DNA of 7,588 nucleotides from Bacillota bacterium (GTDB lineage Bacteria > Bacillota > Clostridia > Christensenellales > CAG-138): positions 1 to 7,588 of the forward strand of contig JAEYLA010000176.1 in NCBI GenBank assembly GCA_023461495.1, written 5' to 3'. The position numbers were made by a program, and so were the translations under genes. Every line of letters starts with the position of its first letter. Position 1 is the stretch's first letter. Below, piece after piece: positions 1 to 6,865 of the stretch. A model generated the notes under the pieces. It was not told the DNA's origin. It saw nothing but the letters and a program-made list of their open reading frames with translations, and made no database searches.

Positions 1-18
1 TTAGTCTGATGTCATGAG

Positions 19-25
19 AAGGAGG
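19..25 (+). promoter_or_regulatory. Ribosome binding site of spoIVA
   Basis: AAGGAGG lies 7 nt before the ATG at 33, an almost perfect Shine-Dalgarno sequence at ideal spacing. It fixes the spoIVA start. Only 32 bases precede the gene, so its promoter (sigma-E type in known spore formers) cannot be judged here. Confidence 0.9.
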
Positions 26-32
26 CCCCGGT

Positions 33-1511
33 ATGGATAGAATGGAGCTGTATCAGGATATTGCCAAGCGCACCCAGGGCGATATTTACATCGGCGTGGT
101 CGGCCCCGTGCGCACGGGGAAATCGACATTTATCAAGCGCTTTATGGTTCATCTGATTTTGCCCGGCATTGAAAACGAGCACGTGCGTGCGCGTGTCGTG
201 GATGAAATGCCGCAGAGCGGCACGGGGAAAACCATCATGACCACCCAGCCCAAGTTTGTGCCCAATGAAGCGGTGCGCCTGGAGCTGGGGGACAACGCGC
301 ATTGCAATGTCCGCATGGTGGATTGCGTCGGATATTGGGTGCCGGGCGCGATCGGCCATATGGAGGCGGATACGCCAAGGATGGTGCGCACGCCGTGGTT
401 CGACCATGAGATTCCCTTTGAAGAGGCGGCAGAAATCGGCACACGGAAGGTTATTACGGACCATTCCACCATCGGCATCGTTATGACGACGGACGGCAGC
501 ATCACCGACCTCCCGCGCGAAAGCTATGTGGAGGCCGAGCAGCGCGTGGTGGATGAACTAAAGGCCACCGGAAAGCCGTTTGTCATCGTCATCAACAGCA
601 CGGATCCGGACGGCGCGCGCTGCCAGGATCTGCGGGATGACCTGGAGGGGCATTACGGCGTGAGCGTTGTGACCCTTGACGCGCTGCATATGTCGAGCGC
701 CTCCGCAAGCGACCTACTCGAGCAGGTGCTCATGGAGTTCCCGCTCACGGAGCTCTTTATCCGGCTCCCGGGATACATGATGGAGCTTGGGCAGGACCAT
801 ACCGTCATGCAGCGGGTGGTAGGGCCCGTCAGGGAACACATGCCCAACATGGCCCGCATGAAGGATTATAAGACCATGTGCGGGGCCCTGAGCGATTTGG
901 AGCGCTTCAATCCCTGCGCGGTGGAATCGGTAGATATGGGCACCGGCTGCGCCAGACTGAATCTGGTGCCCGAAGAGGGCATGTTCTATGATATTTTAAG
1001 CCAGGAATGCGGCTGCGATATTGCGGATGATTATGAGCTGATGAGCATGCTCAAGAGCTTCTCCGTCGCGAAAAAGGCGTATGACCGCATCGCCGGAGCG
1101 CTTGAAAGCGCCCAGACGCTTGGCTATGGCACGGTACCGCCTTCCGTGGATGAAATGGAGCTCGATGAGCCGGAAATCGTCCAGCAGGGCAGCAAATTCG
1201 GCGTCAGGCTCAAGGCGAAGTCCTCGGGGCTGCAGATCTTCCGCGTGGATATGCAGACGGAGGTCAACCCGATTGTAGGCAGCGCCGAACAGTCCGAAGC
1301 GCTCATGGAATACCTGATGGAGCGTTTTGAAAAAGATCCCGCCGCCATCTGGCAGACCAACATCTTCGGAAAGAACCTCTATGACCTTGTACGGGATAGT
1401 ATGGCAGGCAAAGCGGGCAGGATGCCCGAGGCCGTACAACAAAAGCTGCAAAAAACGCTGCAGCGTATTGCAAACGACGGGTGCAACGGACTGATCTGCA
1501 TTTTGCTGTAA
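33..1511 (+). CDS. spoIVA: Stage IV sporulation protein A (spore coat morphogenetic ATPase)
   Basis: SpoIVA is made in the mother cell. It hydrolyses ATP to polymerise irreversibly on the outer forespore membrane, where SpoVM anchors it, and it forms the base on which the coat is assembled; it is also needed for cortex formation. The protein is 492 aa, the same length as Bacillus subtilis SpoIVA. The N-terminal TRAFAC-like nucleotide-binding domain is clear: Walker A GPVRTGKS at residues 24-31 (Lys30), the sensor threonines Thr70-Thr71 in IMTTQPKF, and a Walker B-like MVDCVGY with Asp97. A canonical GTPase NKxD motif is absent; VINSTDP at about 186-192 stands near the expected place, which fits the known ATP rather than GTP use of the family. 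The middle and C-terminal domains follow, ending in the conserved hydrophobic tail GCNGLICILL, the region that in the family contacts SpoVM. The gene stands alone with its own terminator. Identification is near certain. Confidence 0.98.
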   Translation: MDRMELYQDIAKRTQGDIYIGVVGPVRTGKSTFIKRFMVHLILPGIENEHVRARVVDEMPQSGTGKTIMTTQPKFVPNEAVRLELGDNAHCNVRMVDCVGYWVPGAIGHMEADTPRMVRTPWFDHEIPFEEAAEIGTRKVITDHSTIGIVMTTDGSITDLPRESYVEAEQRVVDELKATGKPFVIVINSTDPDGARCQDLRDDLEGHYGVSVVTLDALHMSSASASDLLEQVLMEFPLTELFIRLPGYMMELGQDHTVMQRVVGPVREHMPNMARMKDYKTMCGALSDLERFNPCAVESVDMGTGCARLNLVPEEGMFYDILSQECGCDIADDYELMSMLKSFSVAKKAYDRIAGALESAQTLGYGTVPPSVDEMELDEPEIVQQGSKFGVRLKAKSSGLQIFRVDMQTEVNPIVGSAEQSEALMEYLMERFEKDPAAIWQTNIFGKNLYDLVRDSMAGKAGRMPEAVQQKLQKTLQRIANDGCNGLICILL

Positions 1512-1532
1512 ATATCATCCAATACATTTTCG

Positions 1533-1567
1533 GGAGCCGCACCGCATGACGCTGTGCGGCTTCTTTG
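1533..1567 (+). terminator. Rho-independent terminator after spoIVA
   Basis: An inverted repeat starts 21 nt after the spoIVA stop: AGCCGCAC (1535-1542) pairs with GTGCGGCT (1554-1561) around an 11-nt loop. G1533-C1563 and a G-U pair at 1534/1562 can extend it. The following T-run is short and interrupted (TTCTTTG), so this is a moderate terminator. It separates the sporulation gene from the transporter operon. Confidence 0.75.
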
Positions 1568-1614
1568 TATAAGCATACGTTAGAATACACACGAATTCCA
1601 ACTGCCGCCTCACG

Positions 1615-1628
1615 CCGCTCGTGAGCGG
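1615..1628. promoter_or_regulatory. GC-rich palindrome, possible operator
   Basis: CCGCTC-GT-GAGCGG is a perfect 6+6 bp inverted repeat with a 2-nt centre, 26 bp upstream of the -35 hexamer of the liv promoter. Just downstream is a second small inverted repeat, AAAAT-GCA-ATTTT (1629-1641). The compact symmetry suits a dimeric DNA-binding protein, but no particular regulator is recognised. It could also be a weak hairpin left from readthrough of the spoIVA terminator. Confidence 0.3.
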
Positions 1629-1635
1629 AAAATGC

Positions 1636-1650
1636 AATTTTGTGAATCGT
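1636..1650 (+). promoter_or_regulatory. CodY-like box upstream of the liv promoter
   Basis: The 15 bases AATTTTGTGAATCGT match the CodY consensus AATTTTCWGAAAATT at 11 of 15 positions, with the left half intact and the right half degraded. The site ends 3 bp before the -35 hexamer. CodY is a branched-chain-amino-acid-sensing repressor in many Firmicutes and often controls amino acid importers, so the position makes sense. The match is imperfect and the region is AT-rich, so chance is possible. Whether this organism encodes CodY is not known from the window. Confidence 0.3.
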
Positions 1651-1653
1651 ACA

Positions 1654-1682
1654 TTGCGCGATGAAAGTTGTATGTGTATAAT
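1654..1682 (+). promoter_or_regulatory. Sigma-A-type promoter of the liv operon
   Basis: A perfect -10 hexamer TATAAT (1677-1682) is preceded at 17 bp by TTGCGC (1654-1659), which keeps the TTG of the -35 consensus. Transcription would start near 1689 and leave about 74 nt of untranslated leader. It is the best vegetative promoter in the window and the likely start of the whole liv transcript. Confidence 0.65.
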
Positions 1683-1747
1683 GGAGAAAAGTTTACGGTT
1701 GTCCCCTGTCCTGGTTGCGTCCCAAGAATAATGATACATATTTTTGT

Positions 1748-1755
1748 AGGAGGAG
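1748..1755 (+). promoter_or_regulatory. Ribosome binding site of the binding-protein gene
   Basis: AGGAGGAG ends 7 nt before the ATG at 1763. It decides in favour of that start over an in-frame upstream start at 1715, which would add 16 residues in front of a textbook lipoprotein signal peptide. Confidence 0.9.
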
Positions 1756-1762
1756 CTTTATC

Positions 1763-2926
1763 ATGAAGAAAAGCCTGGTTGCCCTAGTTGTTGCGCTTTT
1801 GTGCGTGGCGATGACGTTAAGCGCGTGCGCGCCCGCTTCATCCGGCGGGGAAAAGGTCATCAAAATCGGCGTGTTTGAACCGCAGACCGGTGAAAACGGC
1901 GGCGGTGGATTCCAGGAAGTGCTGGGCGTCCGTTATGCGAACAAAGTGTATCCGACCGTGGAAATCGGCGGAGAAACCTACAAGATCCAGCTTGTGGAAG
2001 CGGACAACAAGTCCGATAAGACCGAGGCCGTCTCCGCTGCGCAGAAGCTGATCAGCGAAGGCTGCAAGGTGATCATCGGCTCCTATGGCTCGGGTGTCTC
2101 TATCGCCGCGGGTGAAATCTTTGCGGGCGCAAAGGTTCCCGCCATCGGCGCTTCGTGCACCAACCCGCAGGTCACCTTAGGCAACGATTATTACTTCCGC
2201 GTCTGCTTCCTCGATCCCTTCCAGGGCACCGTCATGGCGAACTATTCCATACAGGAAGGCGCAAAGACCGCGGCCGTCATCACCCAGCTGGGCGACGACT
2301 ACTCCTCCGGCCTTGGCAACTTCTATAAGGAAGCGTTTGTGAAGCTTGGCGGGACCATTGCGTCCGAAGAGCAGTTCCAGACCAACCAGAACGATTTTAA
2401 GGCCATCCTGACCAACATCAAGGCCGCAAACCCGGACGTGATCTTCGCGCCCTCTTCCATCGCAACCGCGCCCTTGATCATCAAGCAGGCGCGCGAGCTT
2501 GGCATCACCGTGCCCATCATGGCGGGCGATACGTGGGAGAATTCCTCCATCATTGAAAACGCGGGCGAGTACGCGGAAGGCGTTGTGCTCTCCACATTCT
2601 TTGACGATGCCGATCCCGCAACGGAGGAAGCCGAAAAGTTCATCACCGGCTTCAAGGCCTACCTCAAGGAAAACAACCAGTCCGACATCATTCCCGCCGT
2701 TTCAGCACTCGGCTATGACGCGTACCTGACCGCGATTGCCGCCATCAAGGCCGCGAATTCCGCTGATTCCGTCGCCATCCGTGACGCGCTTGTGGGCGTT
2801 TCCATCGAAGGCGTGACCGGGGCCATCTCCTTTGACGAGAATGGCGATGCCAAGAAGGACATGGCGTTCATCAAAACCATTGAGGGCGGCCAGTTCAAGT
2901 TCCTCAAGACCGTCTCCGTCCAGTAA
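1763..2926 (+). CDS. livJ: Branched-chain amino acid ABC transporter, substrate-binding lipoprotein (LivJ/LivK type)
   Basis: This is the extracytoplasmic receptor that captures the amino acid and docks on LivHM. It is 387 aa. The N-terminus is a lipoprotein signal peptide: basic MKK, a hydrophobic core, and lipobox LSAC with Cys22 as the lipidated residue, as expected for a Gram-positive binding protein. A Ser/Gly-rich linker follows, then a periplasmic-binding-protein type I fold (Peripla_BP_6) beginning KVIKIGVFEPQTGENG at about 31-46. The ligand-pocket region is visible as GSYGSGVS (106-113) and GASCTNP (129-135), matching the Ser and Ala/Ser/Thr positions that bind the amino acid backbone in the family. 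It is first in the operon, with the promoter upstream and a hairpin before livH. Specificity cannot be read from the sequence: leucine/isoleucine/valine is the family default, but other hydrophobic amino acids or amides are possible. Confidence 0.93.
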   Translation: MKKSLVALVVALLCVAMTLSACAPASSGGEKVIKIGVFEPQTGENGGGGFQEVLGVRYANKVYPTVEIGGETYKIQLVEADNKSDKTEAVSAAQKLISEGCKVIIGSYGSGVSIAAGEIFAGAKVPAIGASCTNPQVTLGNDYYFRVCFLDPFQGTVMANYSIQEGAKTAAVITQLGDDYSSGLGNFYKEAFVKLGGTIASEEQFQTNQNDFKAILTNIKAANPDVIFAPSSIATAPLIIKQARELGITVPIMAGDTWENSSIIENAGEYAEGVVLSTFFDDADPATEEAEKFITGFKAYLKENNQSDIIPAVSALGYDAYLTAIAAIKAANSADSVAIRDALVGVSIEGVTGAISFDENGDAKKDMAFIKTIEGGQFKFLKTVSVQ

Positions 2927-2946
2927 GGAAAACACGTTCCGCATGT

Positions 2947-2979
2947 GGGCGGGGGGCATCTCGTCTCCCGCCCTTTTTT
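2947..2979 (+). terminator. Intercistronic hairpin terminator/attenuator between livJ and livH
   Basis: GGGCGGG (2947-2953) pairs with CCCGCCC (2967-2973), with further inner pairs (G54-T66 as G-U, G55-C65) and a small loop, followed directly by TTTTTT (2974-2979). This has every mark of a strong intrinsic terminator, yet the rest of the transporter lies downstream and I see no clear promoter between 2980 and 3038. The likely role is partial termination and 3'-end protection, so that the binding protein is made in excess over the membrane parts. A smaller repeat, GCAATC (2982-2987) with GATTGC (3005-3010), follows. Confidence 0.85.
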
Positions 2980-3022
2980 GAGCAATCGCGCCTTTGATTG
3001 AGGAGATTGCCTAAGAGTATTT

Positions 3023-3028
3023 AGGGGG
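3023..3028 (+). promoter_or_regulatory. Ribosome binding site of livH
   Basis: AGGGGG lies 10 nt before the ATG at 3039 and 16 nt before a second in-frame ATG at 3045, so the first ATG is preferred. The spacing is slightly long but within the usual range. Confidence 0.65.
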
Positions 3029-3038
3029 CTACGCTTTT

Positions 3039-3920
3039 ATGAGCATGACAACCTTCTTGCAGCACTGCCTGACGGGGATCTCGCTGGGCGGTGCGTATGC
3101 ATTGATTGCCATCGGCTATACGATGGTATACGGCATCCTGCGTTTGATCAACTTTGCCCACGGCGAAATCTTTATGATAGCCGGGTATTTCATGATCTTC
3201 TGCATGTCCAGTATGCCGTGGCAGCTTGCGATCCCTGTGGTGATCCTTGTTACCATATTGCTTGGCGTGGGGATTGAGCGCGTGGCGTATAAGCCTTTGC
3301 GCACGGCGCCGCGCATGTCCATCATGATTTCCGCCATCGGCGTTTCTTATCTGCTGCAAAATCTGGCGACGTATCTGTTTACCGCCATTCCGAGAGGATA
3401 TCCCGAAATCCCGCTGTTAAAGCGTATCTTTCAGATTGGGGATGTTTCCGCGAGCCTTGTGACGTTTTTGACCCCCGTGCTTACGGTGGTGCTGGTGATC
3501 CTGCTGATGCTGCTCATCAACCACACCAAGATCGGCATGGCGATGCGCGCCGTCAGTAAGGATTTTGAAACCTCCAAGCTGATGGGCATCAAGATCAATT
3601 CCGTCATCAGCACGACGTTTGTCATCGGCTCTGCGCTTGCGGCGATCGGCTCCGTGTTGTATTTTACGGACCGCATGTCGGTGACGCCGTTCTCAGGTAC
3701 CCTGCCGGGCCTAAAATGCTTTGTGGCGGCGGTGTTCGGCGGGATCGGCTCCATTCCCGGCGCGGTGGCGGGCGGCTTCTTGATCGGCATCAGCGAGACG
3801 GTGCTTGTCGCTTTGGGGTATTCCACCTTCAGCGACGCGTTCACGTTCCTGCTGCTCATCCTCATGCTGCTCTTAAAGCCCACGGGCCTGTTTGGCGAGA
3901 AAAGTACGGATAAGGTGTGA
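3039..3920 (+). CDS. livH: Branched-chain amino acid ABC transporter permease LivH
   Basis: One of the two membrane subunits that form the translocation channel with LivM. It is 293 aa, normal for LivH, and hydrophobic throughout, with roughly eight membrane segments. The N-terminal signature is unmistakable: GISLGGAYALIAIGYTMVYG followed by LRLINFAHGEIFMIAGY (about residues 13-50). The cytoplasmic coupling loop near AMRAVSKDFETSKLMGIKIN (about 167-186) corresponds to the EAA-type contact with the ATPases. The family motif CFVAAVFGGIGSIPGAVAGG (about 227-246) is present, and the protein ends in the usual LLKPTGLFGEK. It follows the binding-protein gene after 112 bases containing a hairpin, and its stop lies 5 bases before the preferred livM ATG, so the two are translationally linked. 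Confidence 0.96.
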   Translation: MSMTTFLQHCLTGISLGGAYALIAIGYTMVYGILRLINFAHGEIFMIAGYFMIFCMSSMPWQLAIPVVILVTILLGVGIERVAYKPLRTAPRMSIMISAIGVSYLLQNLATYLFTAIPRGYPEIPLLKRIFQIGDVSASLVTFLTPVLTVVLVILLMLLINHTKIGMAMRAVSKDFETSKLMGIKINSVISTTFVIGSALAAIGSVLYFTDRMSVTPFSGTLPGLKCFVAAVFGGIGSIPGAVAGGFLIGISETVLVALGYSTFSDAFTFLLLILMLLLKPTGLFGEKSTDKV

Positions 3921-3925
3921 CGCAT

Positions 3926-5080
3926 ATGAAACAATCAACAAAACGCATTTGTTCCTTTGCGGTGGCCGCCGTGCTGCTCATCCTCCTGTATATTCTGGAG
4001 GCGCATAAATTCCAGAACGGCATGCTCTATACGCTGCTGCAAAAAAGCGCCATCCTCTCGGTGGTTGCGGTCTCCATGAACCTGTTGAACGGGTTTACGG
4101 GCCTGTTTTCATTGGGGCAGGCGGGCTTTATGTCCATCGGCGCATATATTACGGCGCTGCTGGTGATTCCGGTAGCGAACCTTGACGGCGTCTATTATGC
4201 GGGCGGCGTCAGCCCAGCGATCATGGCGTTCCGCACGTCCATGGCGGCGGGGCCGGAGTGGCTCACGGCGCTCTATCCCTTCCTTGCGCTCATATTGGGC
4301 GGGCTGGGCGCGGCACTGTTTGCGGCGCTCATCGGCTACCCCGTGCTGCGCTTGAAGAGCGATTATCTCGCCATCGCCACGCTTGGATTTTCAGAGATCA
4401 TCCGCGCGGTGGTTTCAAGCCCGCAGCTTGATAAAATTACAAACGGCTCCTACGGCCTCAATAAAATCCCCGATTTTCCGGAGATGTTCTTTGGGCTTGT
4501 GCCGTCCATGATCACGCCGTTTGTGATTGCTGCGGTTTGTATTATGCTGATGGTGCTGCTCATCAATTCCTCCTATGGCCGGGCGTTCAAATCCATCCGC
4601 GAGGATGAGGTGGCGGCGGAGGCCATGGGCGTGAACCTGTTCCGCCACAAAGAGATGTCGTTCGTCATCAGCTCCTTCTTCACGGGTGTTGCGGGCGGGC
4701 TTCTTGCCATGTTCATGCGCTCCATTGAGGCAAAGACGTTTTCCATTGCATTGACCTATGACATCCTTCTCATCATCGTCATCGGCGGTATCGGCAGCGT
4801 GACGGGCAGCATCTTAGGCTCGTTCCTCGTCACCATCGGCAAGGAGGGGCTGTTGCGCTTCTTTGATGAGCCGCTTGTGATCGGCGGCTGGGAGGTGCCT
4901 TTGTTCCGCCCCGGCTTCCGCATGGTCATCTTCTCCATCCTGCTGATGCTGGTGGTGCTCTTCTACAGGAGGGGCATCATGGGCACAAGGGAATTCTCCT
5001 GGGACGCGGTGGCGCGCTTCCCGGCCTGGGTGAAACGAAAATTCGGGGGCAGGCGCCCGGCAGGGGGGAAGCTAAAATGA
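3926..5080 (+). CDS. livM: Branched-chain amino acid ABC transporter permease LivM
   Basis: Second membrane subunit of the importer, partner of LivH. From the ATG at 3926 it is 384 aa. Family motifs seen: LSVVAVSMNLLNGFTGLFSL then GQAGFMSIGAYITALL in the N-terminal third; RLKSDYLAIATLGFSEIIRAV in the middle; the coupling loop IREDEVAAEAMGVNLFRHKE; and IVIGGIGSVTGSILGSFL near the C-terminus. The last 20 or so residues form a basic cytoplasmic tail (KRKFGGRRPAGGKLK). A GTG at 3917 overlapping the livH stop would add three residues, but AAGG (3912-3915) sits 10 nt before the ATG and only 1 nt before the GTG, so I chose the ATG. The stop overlaps the livG start as ATGA. The region between the first and second conserved blocks is longer than in short LivM proteins, with a soluble-looking loop (LDGVYYAGGVSPAIMAFRTS). 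Confidence 0.95.
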   Translation: MKQSTKRICSFAVAAVLLILLYILEAHKFQNGMLYTLLQKSAILSVVAVSMNLLNGFTGLFSLGQAGFMSIGAYITALLVIPVANLDGVYYAGGVSPAIMAFRTSMAAGPEWLTALYPFLALILGGLGAALFAALIGYPVLRLKSDYLAIATLGFSEIIRAVVSSPQLDKITNGSYGLNKIPDFPEMFFGLVPSMITPFVIAAVCIMLMVLLINSSYGRAFKSIREDEVAAEAMGVNLFRHKEMSFVISSFFTGVAGGLLAMFMRSIEAKTFSIALTYDILLIIVIGGIGSVTGSILGSFLVTIGKEGLLRFFDEPLVIGGWEVPLFRPGFRMVIFSILLMLVVLFYRRGIMGTREFSWDAVARFPAWVKRKFGGRRPAGGKLK

Positions 5081-5916
5081 GCGGACACGTATTGGAGCTT
5101 CGGGACGTCACCATGCAGTTTGGCGGCGTCGTAGCGGTGGATAACCTTTCCCTGGTGGTGGACGCGGGCGAAATTATAGCGCTCATCGGCCCCAATGGTG
5201 CTGGCAAGACCACAGCGTTCAACGTCATCACCGGCGTATACGCGCCCACCAACGGCGAGGTGCGCTTCCACGGCGAGGTCATCGCGGCAAACTTCCCGCG
5301 CGGTAAAATGAAGCGGCTGTATTCCGGGTCCAACCGCGGCAAGTATACCGTTGCCGTCACAAAGACGCCGGATAAGATCACAAAGCTTGGCATCGCGCGC
5401 ACGTTCCAGAACATCCGCCTGTTCAAGAACCTGACGGTACTCGAAAACGTGCTGATTGCAAAGCATATGAACAGCAAGGCAGGCCTGTTCTCCGCCGTGT
5501 TCCGGCTCAACCGCAAGGAAGAGCAGGAAATGCGCGCGCAGGCGCTGGAGCTATTGAAAATTGTCGGCCTGGAGCACGCGAAGGATGAAATCGCCTCCTC
5601 CTTGCCGTATGGAAAACAGCGCCATCTTGAAATCGCCCGCGCGCTTGCGACAGAGCCAAAGCTGCTGCTGCTTGATGAACCCGCGGCGGGCATGAACCCG
5701 CAGGAGACCGACGAGCTGACCGCATTTATCCGCAGGATCAAGGATGATTTCCACCTGACGGTGTTTATGATTGAGCACCATATGAATCTCGTCATGGAGA
5801 TTTCAGACCGCATCTATGTCATCGATTTCGGCAAGCAGATCGCGTCAGGCTCGCCAAAAGAGATTCAGGACAATCCCGTGGTCATCGCCGCGTATCTGGG
5901 GGAGGAAGAAGCATGA
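5077..5916 (+). CDS. livG: Branched-chain amino acid ABC transporter ATP-binding protein LivG
   Basis: One of two cytoplasmic ATPases that drive uptake through LivHM. It is 279 aa, longer than the roughly 255 aa of E. coli LivG. Motifs in order: Walker A GPNGAGKTT (38-46), Q-loop Gln111 in ARTFQNIRLF, ABC signature in the LivG form LPYGKQR (176-182), Walker B LLLLDEP with Asp200-Glu201, D-loop AAGMNP, H-loop His234 in MIEHHM, and the C-terminal NPVVIAAYLGEEEA typical of LivG. All catalytic residues are present. Compared with E. coli LivG from memory, there is an extra basic stretch of about 23 residues (about 74-99, PRGKMKRLYSG onward) between the A-loop strand region and the Q-loop. Its ATG overlaps the livM stop and a G-rich ribosome binding site (5063-5069) precedes it; its own stop overlaps livF. 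Confidence 0.96.
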   Translation: MSGHVLELRDVTMQFGGVVAVDNLSLVVDAGEIIALIGPNGAGKTTAFNVITGVYAPTNGEVRFHGEVIAANFPRGKMKRLYSGSNRGKYTVAVTKTPDKITKLGIARTFQNIRLFKNLTVLENVLIAKHMNSKAGLFSAVFRLNRKEEQEMRAQALELLKIVGLEHAKDEIASSLPYGKQRHLEIARALATEPKLLLLDEPAAGMNPQETDELTAFIRRIKDDFHLTVFMIEHHMNLVMEISDRIYVIDFGKQIASGSPKEIQDNPVVIAAYLGEEEA

Positions 5917-6632
5917 GCCTGTTACAGATCGAAGGCCTCAAGGTCAGCTATGGCGGCATTGAAGCGCTCAAGGGGATTTCCTTTCATGTAGACGCGGGGG
6001 AGATCGTTACCCTCATCGGCGCAAACGGCGCGGGCAAGTCCACGGCACTGCGTACCATCGCGGGACTGGTTCCTGCAAGCGCCGGGACAATCACGTATGA
6101 CGGGCAGGCCGTGACCGGGATCGATACGCAGAAGATCGTGGAGCGCGGCGTGGTGCTCGTTCCCGAAGGACGGCGCGTGTTCGGGAACCTGACGGTGCTG
6201 GAAAACCTGCGCATCGGCGCGTACCTCAGGAAGGATGACGCGGGCGTCATGCAGGACATTGAGCATGTGTACTCGCTCTTCCCGCGCTTGAAGGAGCGTC
6301 ACTGGCAGATGGCTGGCACGCTCTCCGGCGGTGAGCAGCAGATGCTCGCGGTGGGCCGCGCATTGATGGCAAAGCCCAAGCTCATCATGATGGATGAGCC
6401 GTCCCTGGGCCTGGCCCCGCTGATTGTACAGGACATTTTTTCCATCATTGAGCGCATCAATAAAGAAGGCGTGACCGTGCTTTTGATTGAGCAGAACGCA
6501 AACGCCGCTCTTCGCATCGCCCACCGGGGGTATGTGCTTGAAACCGGGCATGTGACGCTCAGCGGCGCCGGAAAAGAGCTGTTGGAAAACGAAGAAGTCA
6601 AGCAGGCGTACCTCGGCAAAAGCAGCAAGTAA
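5913..6632 (+). CDS. livF: Branched-chain amino acid ABC transporter ATP-binding protein LivF
   Basis: Second ATPase of the importer, forming the nucleotide-binding pair with LivG. It is 239 aa, the usual LivF size. Motifs: Walker A GANGAGKST (36-44), VPEGRRVF (83-90) where LivF proteins carry Glu85 in place of the Q-loop glutamine, signature LSGGEQQ (137-143), Walker B LIMMDEP with Asp161-Glu162, D-loop SLGLAP, and LLIEQN (190-195) with Gln194 where most ABC ATPases have the H-loop histidine. Both substitutions are normal in LivF. The C-terminus VKQAYLG is also characteristic. It is the last gene of the operon, starts within the livG stop (ATGA), and has its ribosome binding site GGGGGAGGAAG inside the end of livG. 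Confidence 0.96.
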   Translation: MSLLQIEGLKVSYGGIEALKGISFHVDAGEIVTLIGANGAGKSTALRTIAGLVPASAGTITYDGQAVTGIDTQKIVERGVVLVPEGRRVFGNLTVLENLRIGAYLRKDDAGVMQDIEHVYSLFPRLKERHWQMAGTLSGGEQQMLAVGRALMAKPKLIMMDEPSLGLAPLIVQDIFSIIERINKEGVTVLLIEQNANAALRIAHRGYVLETGHVTLSGAGKELLENEEVKQAYLGKSSK

Positions 6633-6710
6633 TACATGATCCCTGCAATTCCGGTTAGACTAAGCTGCGGCGAATGTTGCTGGAATTAAGCTTGTCGGCG
6701 AAAAGGTACG

Positions 6711-6852
6711 TTGAGGGCTCTGCCCTCAAACTCCCGCTCAGGGCAGTAACGGCCCTAAGAACCCATCCCCGAAAACGTCTTTCGGACGTTTCCCGGAAAG
6801 GGATTCCAAAGGGACGTGTTCTTTGGTGGGAGCTCGAGGGCAAAGCCCTCGA
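6711..6852. repeat. 142-bp structured element with palindromic terminal inverted repeats (MITE-like)
   Basis: The left end (6711-6737) and the reverse complement of the right end (6826-6852) match at 22 of 27 positions, and all five differences are transitions. Each end is itself a perfect 8-bp hairpin with a 3-nt loop: TTGAGGGC-TCT-GCCCTCAA (6711-6729) and TCGAGGGC-AAA-GCCCTCGA (6834-6852). Between them are further inverted repeats: AGGGC/GCCCT (6740-6744, 6752-6756), AAACGTC/GACGTTT (6773-6779, 6785-6791) and CCAAAG/CTTTGG (6806-6811, 6821-6826). No target-site duplication is evident at these borders, so the true ends may lie further out. It looks like a small non-autonomous mobile or dispersed palindromic repeat; a structured RNA is the alternative. 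No second copy occurs in this window, so dispersal is unproven. Confidence 0.55.
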
Positions 6853-6865
6853 AATGATCGACAGT

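Larger units (their letters stand above)
1512..1762 (+). other. Intergenic regulatory region between spoIVA and the liv operon
   Basis: No convincing gene lies in these 251 bases. They hold the spoIVA terminator, a GC-rich palindrome at 1615-1628, an AT-rich stretch with a CodY-like box, a sigma-A-like promoter at 1654-1682 and an untranslated leader of about 74 nt before the ATG at 1763. I see no T-box specifier hairpin, riboswitch core or leader peptide with a run of Leu/Ile/Val codons in the leader. Confidence 0.7.

Noticed and set aside
12..464. Long open frames on the minus strand opposite spoIVA (also at 996-1451)
   Set aside because: They lie wholly inside a confident gene, have no ribosome binding sites and no recognisable domains. 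Long antisense frames are expected from the GC-rich codon usage.
588..611. Missing NKxD nucleotide-specificity motif in SpoIVA
   Set aside because: SpoIVA is known to use ATP despite its relation to GTPases, so a changed motif here is expected rather than a sign of decay.
1689..1762. Possible riboswitch or T-box in the leader of the liv operon
   Set aside because: The leader is about 74 nt, has no specifier loop, no T-box sequence and no terminator/antiterminator pair.
3917..3925. GTG at 3917 as the livM start, overlapping the livH stop
   Set aside because: AAGG is only 1 nt away from it but 10 nt from the ATG at 3926, so the ATG is better supported. The difference is only three residues.
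4977..5813. 278-codon minus-strand frame opposite livM and livG, and the 209-codon one at 5922-6551 opposite livF
   Set aside because: The opposite-strand genes have complete ABC ATPase motifs. The antisense products are low-complexity Ser/Arg/Pro/His-rich sequences without domains, so they are coding shadows.
6490..6498. Gln in place of the H-loop histidine in LivF, and Glu in place of the Q-loop Gln
   Set aside because: Both are standard features of the LivF subfamily (VPEGR and LIEQN), so they do not indicate a defective ATPase.
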